Part shown: piece by piece, positions 5,586-9,130 of the stretch | Layout of the letters: every line of letters starts with the position of its first letter | Numbering within the stretch: position 1 is the first letter of the stretch | Source: Fibrobacter succinogenes | Lineage (GTDB): Bacteria; Fibrobacterota; Fibrobacteria; Fibrobacterales; CADBQJ01 | DNA: 9,130 nucleotides | Direction of reading: 5' to 3' | NCBI GenBank assembly: GCA_902796785.1 | Contig: CADBQJ010000123.1 | Coordinates: forward strand, 1 to 9,130 | Program-made: the position numbers and the translations under genes | The notes under the pieces: generated by a model | Database searches by the model: none | Told to the model about the DNA's origin: nothing | Seen by the model: the letters and a program-made list of their open reading frames with translations, nothing else

Positions 5586-6452
5586 CTACATCCCCAGCTT
5601 GGCGCGGGCCCGCTGGCGTTCGCGATAGCGCTTTTCGGTGTCGTCCGGGAAGAAGTCCCAGAAGGCGAAGCCGACCGTCAGGCCGATGCTGGGATTCCAC
5701 TTGGAGATGCCGTCGGGATCGACCACGCGGGAGGCGAGGTCGCCGTTGGAGAGACGGTACATGGAGGGGTTGGTGTCCGATTCCTTCGGGTCGTCGTAGC
5801 CGGTTTCGGTGCCGGGGGCGCCGCTGTAGCTCACGCCGACGTTGAAGGAGAGGTAGTACCACGAGTCGGTGAGGGCCACGACCGCGACGTCGAAGTTCCA
5901 GCCGTTGGTCTTGATGAGGCTGCGCAGCCCGTCGGACTTGCCGGCGTCGTTGGCGGCGTCCATCTTCTCGTTGTCGTAGTAGGCGGTGCCGTAGCTGACC
6001 GAGACGGCCAGGTGGAGCGGCAGCTTCTGGAAGAAGTAGAACGAGAGGCCGGCGCGCCAGGCGGAGCCGCCTTCGAGCGGGATCGCGTCGGCTTCGGCGC
6101 CGGAGACTCCTTCCCAGGCGGGGTCGTCGAGCTCGGGGAAGAAGCCGTAGCTGAAGAAGGGGGCGGGGTGCAGCGCGAAGCGGCCGATCGGGATGGCGAA
6201 GATGTATTCCACGCCGAAGCCGTAGGACTTGAACATGCCGGGTTCGCCGTAGGCGCCCATCTTGGATCCCACGCCGACCTCGACGATCAGGCGGTTGCGC
6301 AGATAGTCGCGGCGGGCCAGCGAAGTGGCGTATTCGTCTTCGCGCATGGCCTGTTCGGAATTGAGGTATTCCGCCGACAGGTCCTCGCTGCGGGGGGCGG
6401 CGAAGGCCGATGCGGCGCACAGAAAGGCGATCGCGGGAATCAGCTTCTTCAT
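5586..6452 (-). CDS. Predicted outer-membrane beta-barrel protein
   Basis: The gene encodes 288 residues. The signal peptide is clear: MKK, hydrophobic core LIPAIAFLCAASAF, cleavage near AFA-APRSED (about 18-19). No lipobox fits around C12. After a charged, helical stretch (about 20-52) the protein has alternating hydrophobic/polar strands rich in Gly and aromatics: LIVEVGVGSKMG, SYGFGVEYIFAIPIG, FALHPAPFFSYGFFP, WRAGLSFYFFQ, LHLAVSVSYGTAYY, WYYLSFNVGVSYSG, SIGLTVGFAFWDFF. This pattern suits an outer-membrane barrel. The last strand is followed by a basic tail (KRYRERQRARAKLGM) rather than a terminal aromatic residue, which is unusual for a barrel recognised at its C-terminus. No named family is recognised. 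A promoter box ends 4 nt before the ATG, implying a leaderless mRNA. The UvrA-like gene follows 6 bp downstream. Confidence 0.85.
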   Translation of the reverse strand: MKKLIPAIAFLCAASAFAAPRSEDLSAEYLNSEQAMREDEYATSLARRDYLRNRLIVEVGVGSKMGAYGEPGMFKSYGFGVEYIFAIPIGRFALHPAPFFSYGFFPELDDPAWEGVSGAEADAIPLEGGSAWRAGLSFYFFQKLPLHLAVSVSYGTAYYDNEKMDAANDAGKSDGLRSLIKTNGWNFDVAVVALTDSWYYLSFNVGVSYSGAPGTETGYDDPKESDTNPSMYRLSNGDLASRVVDPDGISKWNPSIGLTVGFAFWDFFPDDTEKRYRERQRARAKLGM

Positions 6453-6456
6453 GCCC

Positions 6457-6464
6457 CGAATATA
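6457..6464 (-). promoter_or_regulatory. Promoter -7 box of the second outer-membrane protein gene
   Basis: The minus strand reads TATATTCG, then GGGC, then the ATG at 6452. It differs from TAnnTTTG by one base. It lies in the 72-bp spacer after the DUF3108 gene, the largest gap in this minus-strand block, and suggests a new transcription unit for the outer-membrane protein and UvrA-like genes. No -33 element or terminator is clear in the rest of the spacer. Confidence 0.5.
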
Positions 6465-6524
6465 GGCAATTGAGCGCGGGGGCCTCTTTCGGTTCTCCGC
6501 GGGGCGTTGGATGTAAAGCGGAAT

Positions 6525-7316
6525 TTAACGGAACGGAGCGGGCGCTTTTCGCGACGTCAGCTCGATTTTGATTGATCCCAGCGCGATTTTCGACTTGACC
6601 AGCACCGGGACGCGGTCCTCGTCGTCGGTCAGCCAGATCGTCAGGGTGCCTTTGGCCTTGAAAAGCCCGTCGTCGGCCAGGATCGGCTCCACCACCACGC
6701 AGTCGAAGACGCCCGCGGGCACCTTCACCCGCTCCCGGCGGTGGACCAGCACCTTCATGGCGTACTTCTTCTTGCCCGAGACCGCGTGGAAGAGGTGGAC
6801 CCCGCCGTTCTCCAGCGGGAGCGTCCGGAAGAGGTAGAAGGCGGAGAGGATGTCCCAGCTGGGGCCGTCGAGCGCGATGAGGGTGTCGACGGAGCGCCCG
6901 GGCTTCGGGACGCCGTCGCCGTCGAAGACCGAGTCGGAGAGGTGCGCCGTTCCGCCGGCCTGGTCGAAGCGGATGTGGCTGCGCGAGTGCCAGGAGCCCT
7001 CGTTGTTGATCTTGTCGAACCGCGTCGGCAGGCCGGTCTTCCCGTCGAGGACGCTCGCGATGGTGTCGGCCACGCGGTAGATCGACTCGAAGACGCCGTT
7101 GTTCTCCGCGTAGGCGCGGATCCGGGGCGCGCCGCCGGGGCCGAAGTCGGCCGTCATGCGCGCGGTGCCCGCGGTGATGAAGGCCCAGCCGATCTCGAAC
7201 TCCAGCGTCTCGCCCGCGGGGAACTTCTCCGCGGACCAGCCCGCGGCGCGCGCCGGGAGGAACGCCCCCGCGGCGGCGATCAGGACGAGGAGGATCGGGA
7301 TCCGGCGGAAGCCCAC
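6525..7316 (-). CDS. DUF3108 domain periplasmic protein
   Basis: The gene encodes 263 residues starting at GTG (7314-7316), 1 nt after the purE stop, with GAAGG 5 nt upstream. A signal peptide (MGFRRIPILLVLIAAAGAFL, cleavage near ARA at 22-24) exports it. The mature protein matches the DUF3108 pattern: KFPAGETLEFEIGW then FITAGTARM (31-54), a D-x-x-S-x-x-Y segment (155-161), KVPAGVFDCVVVEP (198-211), and the C-terminal GTLTIWLTDDEDRVPVLVKS followed by KIALGSIKIEL (223-253). Members are predicted beta-rich envelope proteins; no biochemical activity is established to my knowledge. The length is about normal. It is the third gene of a likely operon with an outer-membrane protein and purE, and the spacing means it is translated as part of the purE message. 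The family call is confident; the role in the envelope is inferred. Confidence 0.9.
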   Translation of the reverse strand: MGFRRIPILLVLIAAAGAFLPARAAGWSAEKFPAGETLEFEIGWAFITAGTARMTADFGPGGAPRIRAYAENNGVFESIYRVADTIASVLDGKTGLPTRFDKINNEGSWHSRSHIRFDQAGGTAHLSDSVFDGDGVPKPGRSVDTLIALDGPSWDILSAFYLFRTLPLENGGVHLFHAVSGKKKYAMKVLVHRRERVKVPAGVFDCVVVEPILADDGLFKAKGTLTIWLTDDEDRVPVLVKSKIALGSIKIELTSRKAPAPFR

Positions 7317-7317
7317 G

Positions 7318-7794
7318 TCAGCCTTCGATGTCGCCCAGTCCGCGGCGGTAGGCCTCGAGCTTTTCCGCGACGGCGGGGTCGCCCAGCGCCACGATGGCGG
7401 CGGCCAGGTAGCCCGCGTTCCTGCCGTTGCCGATCCCGACGGTGGCGACCGGGATCCCGGAGGGCATCTGCACGATGCTGTGGAGCGCGTCCACGCCGGA
7501 GAGCGGGCCGCCGTCGCCGGGGACGCCGATCACGGGGAGGACGGTGTGCGACGCCATCACGCCGGGAAGCGCGGCGGCCAGGCCGGCCACGCCGACCAGC
7601 ACCTGCAGGCCGCGGCCCTTGGCCTCGCAGACGTAGCGCGCGGTCTTGTTGGGCATGCGGTGGGCGCTCAGCACGTTGTGTTCCCAGACGATCCCGAAGG
7701 AATCGAGCACGCCCGCGATCTTGTCGACGATCGCCTTGTCGGAGGCCGACCCGCTGACGATACCCACCTTAGCTCCGTCTTTCAAATCGAACAT
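7318..7794 (-). CDS. purE: N5-carboxyaminoimidazole ribonucleotide mutase PurE
   Basis: PurE makes 4-carboxy-5-aminoimidazole ribonucleotide in de novo purine synthesis, from N5-CAIR (class I) or from AIR and CO2 (class II). The protein has 158 residues, near normal length. Motifs: VGIVSGSASDK (10-20, the GSxSD substrate loop), SAHRMP (43-48, with the catalytic H45), VLPVIGVP (about 85-92), LSGVDALHSIVQMPSGIPVATV (98-119), and a NAGYLAA helix. The SIVQMPxGIPVAT block is typical of class I. Numbering matches E. coli PurE through residue 78 without gaps, but the usual AAHLPG reads AAALPG, so His75 is Ala. No purK is visible in the window. A strong AGGAG site sets the start. The gene lies 18 bp after an outer-membrane protein gene and 1 bp before the DUF3108 gene, an unusual setting for a purine gene. 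Confidence 0.96.
   Translation of the reverse strand: MFDLKDGAKVGIVSGSASDKAIVDKIAGVLDSFGIVWEHNVLSAHRMPNKTARYVCEAKGRGLQVLVGVAGLAAALPGVMASHTVLPVIGVPGDGGPLSGVDALHSIVQMPSGIPVATVGIGNGRNAGYLAAAIVALGDPAVAEKLEAYRRGLGDIEG
7322..7326 (-). promoter_or_regulatory. Shine-Dalgarno site of the DUF3108 gene
   Basis: GAAGG lies within the last codons of purE, 5 nt before the GTG at 7314-7316. It supports this non-ATG start and translation linked to purE. Confidence 0.55.
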
Positions 7795-7800
7795 CGCGTT

Positions 7801-7805
7801 CTCCT
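7801..7805 (-). promoter_or_regulatory. Shine-Dalgarno site of purE
   Basis: AGGAG, preceded by a run of A residues, lies 6 nt before the purE ATG within the 18-bp spacer. purE therefore has independent ribosome loading although it is probably co-transcribed with the gene upstream. Confidence 0.75.
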
Positions 7806-7812
7806 TTTTTGT

Positions 7813-8514
7813 TCAGAACAGCGCCCACGCCTGGAGGTTCAGCGCGAAGCGGTGTTCCACGAGATAGCCGTCGAGCCGGAACCCCTCGTCGCCCAGCCCG
7901 ATGTTGCGCGAGGCGTCGAAGGAGTATTCCGCTTCGGCGACGATCGCCACCCGTTCGCGGAACCACCAGCCGACGCCGCAGTCCACGTGGAAGCCGGTGC
8001 CGCTCAGGCGCGCGTCGCGCGCGGCGCCGGACTTGGGAAGAAACGATCCGTCGACGTCGACGAGGGCGAAGTGCGCGCCGAAGCCGGCCTCGGGCCGCCA
8101 GGGCTCCTCCTGCCGGAAGTCGTGGCGCCAGTCCAGGGAGATCCGCCATCTTTCGGCGTCGACCTCCTTCGCCAGCAGCCCGTGCTCCGTCGAGAAGGAG
8201 TTCCACTCCACCGCGGCGAAGACGCGGTTGCCGTCCATGCGGGCGCCGACGCCCGCGGAGACGGAGGGGCCGGCGTGCGGCTCGGCGTCGAGGAAGTCGC
8301 CCTGCGTGGAGGAGGTGTCGCCGGGGTTGACGCGCACGACGGACTTGCCGTCCAGGTCGCCGCCCGCGGGAAGCTGGAGCCCGCCGCCCAGGAAGACGGC
8401 CGCCCCGAAGTGCTTCCACTGCCGTTCGTATCCCGGCTCGGGCTGCGCGGAAAGGGGCGCGGCCAGGAACGGCAGGACCGCGAGCGCGGAAAGGAGGCGG
8501 AGGGGGCGTTTCAT
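7813..8514 (-). CDS. Predicted outer-membrane beta-barrel protein
   Basis: The gene encodes 233 residues. The signal peptide is MKRPLRLLSALAVLPFLAAP with likely cleavage after LSA (21-23). The mature chain has repeated amphipathic strands with Gly and aromatic residues: HFGAAVFLGGGLQLP, PSVSAGVGARM, NRVFAAVEWNSFS, RWRISLDWRHDF, EAGFGAHFALVDVDG, GFHVDCGVGWWF, RVAIVAEAEYSFD, HRFALNLQAWALF. It ends in Phe, the usual C-terminal signal for barrel assembly. The size suits an 8- to 10-strand barrel of the OmpA/OmpW-like type, but I recognise no specific family. It heads the probable operon with purE and the DUF3108 gene. There is no Shine-Dalgarno site before the ATG. It diverges from eda across only 38 bp, so the two promoters must overlap. 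Confidence 0.85.
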   Translation of the reverse strand: MKRPLRLLSALAVLPFLAAPLSAQPEPGYERQWKHFGAAVFLGGGLQLPAGGDLDGKSVVRVNPGDTSSTQGDFLDAEPHAGPSVSAGVGARMDGNRVFAAVEWNSFSTEHGLLAKEVDAERWRISLDWRHDFRQEEPWRPEAGFGAHFALVDVDGSFLPKSGAARDARLSGTGFHVDCGVGWWFRERVAIVAEAEYSFDASRNIGLGDEGFRLDGYLVEHRFALNLQAWALF

Positions 8515-8516
8515 CG

Positions 8517-8546
8517 TTGATGCTTAAGATAGATATTTATAGTTTG
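8517..8546 (+). promoter_or_regulatory. Promoter of eda
   Basis: TTGATG (8517-8522) is followed after 17 nt by TAGTTTG (8540-8546), or as a longer box TATAGTTTG from 8538. The box ends 6 nt before the eda ATG and no Shine-Dalgarno site is present, so the mRNA is probably leaderless or nearly so. Confidence 0.5.
8523..8531 (-). promoter_or_regulatory. Possible -7 box of the 233-residue outer-membrane protein gene
   Basis: The minus strand reads TATCTTAAG, a degenerate TAnnTTTG, ending 8 nt before the ATG. TATAAATATC slightly upstream is an alternative. It lies between the proposed -33 and -7 elements of the opposing eda promoter. Confidence 0.3.
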
Positions 8547-8552
8547 CGGGCC

Positions 8553-9130
8553 ATGTGGACCCCCGCTTTCTCGAAAACTCCCCTGCTGGGCATCCTCCGA
8601 GGGCTGAAGCCCGAAGAGGCGGAGCCCGTCGTCGAACTCTGCGCGCGCCGCGGCCTGGCCGCCGTCGAGGTCACGCTCAACACCGAAGGCGCCCTCGGCC
8701 TGATCGAGAGGATGCGGAAGGCGGCGGACGGCCGGATGCTCGTCGGCGCCGGGACGGTGCTCTCGCTCGGCGCGATGCGCGACGCGCGGGCCGCCGGAGC
8801 CGAGTTCGTCGTCTCGCCGGTCTTCGTCCCCGAGATCTCCGAGGAGTGCGCGAAGCTCGGCGTCCCGAACTTCCCCGGCGCGCTCACGCCGCAGGAGGTC
8901 TTCGCGGCCTGGAAGGCGGGCGCCGAGATGGTGAAGGTCTTCCCCGCCGGCGCGTTCGGCCCCTCCTACATCTCCGACCTGCGCGGCCCGTTCGACGACA
9001 TCCCGCTGATGGCGGTGGGCGGCGTGAACGAGCGCAACGCGGCCGAGTTCTTCCGGCGCGGCGTCTCCGGCGTGGCCTGCGGCGCGTCGGTCTTCCGGCG
9101 CGAATGGCTCGCCGCCGGCGACTTCGCCTC
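8553..9130 (+). CDS. eda: KDPG/KHG aldolase, C-terminus off the window
   Basis: The first 192 residues are present and the frame is open to the right edge; the family is about 205-215 residues, so little is missing. The enzyme splits 2-keto-3-deoxy-6-phosphogluconate to pyruvate and glyceraldehyde-3-phosphate, and also acts on 4-hydroxy-2-oxoglutarate. It is a cytosolic class I aldolase with a TIM barrel. Motifs: GILRGL (13-18), AAVEVTLNTEGA (36-47, acid/base E39), VGAGTVLS (64-71), FVVSPVFVPE (85-94), FPGALTPQEV (107-116), EMVKVFPAG (125-133, Schiff-base K128), AVGGVN (154-159) and GVACGASVF (173-181) for phosphate binding. All key residues are in place. The ATG follows the promoter box by 6 nt. 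No sugar-acid kinase or dehydratase is visible to show which pathway it serves. Confidence 0.95.
   Translation, partial: MWTPAFSKTPLLGILRGLKPEEAEPVVELCARRGLAAVEVTLNTEGALGLIERMRKAADGRMLVGAGTVLSLGAMRDARAAGAEFVVSPVFVPEISEECAKLGVPNFPGALTPQEVFAAWKAGAEMVKVFPAGAFGPSYISDLRGPFDDIPLMAVGGVNERNAAEFFRRGVSGVACGASVFRREWLAAGDFA

Noticed and set aside
2227..6420. A 1397-codon open frame on the minus strand
   Set aside because: It is out of frame with, and overlaps, the UvrA-like and outer-membrane protein genes, which carry family motifs or a signal peptide. Its translation is Arg/Ala/Gly/Pro-rich without motifs, a typical GC-rich shadow.
2406..6473. A 1355-codon open frame on the plus strand
   Set aside because: It is antisense to the UvrA-like gene for most of its length and has low-complexity Arg/Ala/Glu/Val-rich composition with no domain. 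Long antisense frames are expected at this GC content.
6741..8520. Plus-strand frames opposite purE, DUF3108 and the outer-membrane protein genes (6741-7757 and 7156-8520)
   Set aside because: They mirror well-supported minus-strand genes and show only Arg/Ala/Gly/Val/Asp-rich shadow composition.
8537..8887. A 116-codon minus-strand frame opposite eda
   Set aside because: It is antisense to the eda N-terminus, which has intact aldolase motifs. The frame is Ser/Arg/Pro/Ala-rich and has no signals of its own.
1..9130. CRISPR arrays, insertion sequences, phage or toxin-antitoxin modules
   Set aside because: No spaced direct repeats, terminal inverted repeats with a transposase, integrase, or toxin/antitoxin pair were found on reading both strands.

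Overview
This GC-rich bacterial window holds eight protein genes and one tRNA gene. Two of the protein genes are cut by the window edges. The lineage looks like the FCB group (Bacteroidota, Fibrobacterota and relatives). The glutamate racemase has the sequence style I associate with Bacteroidota-type MurI (GYGGLTIL, YLGDNARSPYG, ACNTASARALRTIQ). Several genes have a box close to TAnnTTTG, the -7 promoter element of that group, instead of a sigma70 TATAAT box. Signal peptides and beta-barrel-like proteins show a Gram-negative envelope. High GC and short leaders would fit a Fibrobacterota-like organism, but the phylum is an inference.

Layout. At the left edge, on the minus strand, is the start of an unrecognised gene (1-111). 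Next come an intrinsic terminator (184-211) and a secreted orphan protein (256-1332, minus). A tRNA-Ala(GGC) gene (1408-1480, minus) follows, with its own promoter and terminator. murI (1544-2395, plus) diverges from it. A structured 122-bp spacer carries a promoter-like box, a terminator hairpin and two palindromes. It precedes an acidic cytosolic protein of unknown function (2518-3162, plus). That gene meets a compact UvrA-family ATPase gene (3159-5579, minus) tail to tail, the two stop codons overlapping in CTAG.

The right half is a minus-strand block read from 8514 down to 3159: outer-membrane protein, purE, DUF3108-type periplasmic protein, second outer-membrane protein, UvrA-like ATPase. 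Spacings are 18, 1, 72 and 6 bp. The first three genes look like one operon and the last two like a second with its own promoter. eda (KDPG/KHG aldolase, 8553 to the right edge, plus) diverges from the block.

The window combines housekeeping functions (D-glutamate for peptidoglycan, purine synthesis, a tRNA, sugar-acid cleavage) with envelope proteins. I see no mobile element, CRISPR array or defence island. The most notable points are a recurring promoter arrangement that implies leaderless mRNAs, the structured leader before the acidic orphan gene, a PurE with Ala at the usual His75, and a divergent short UvrA translationally linked to an outer-membrane protein.
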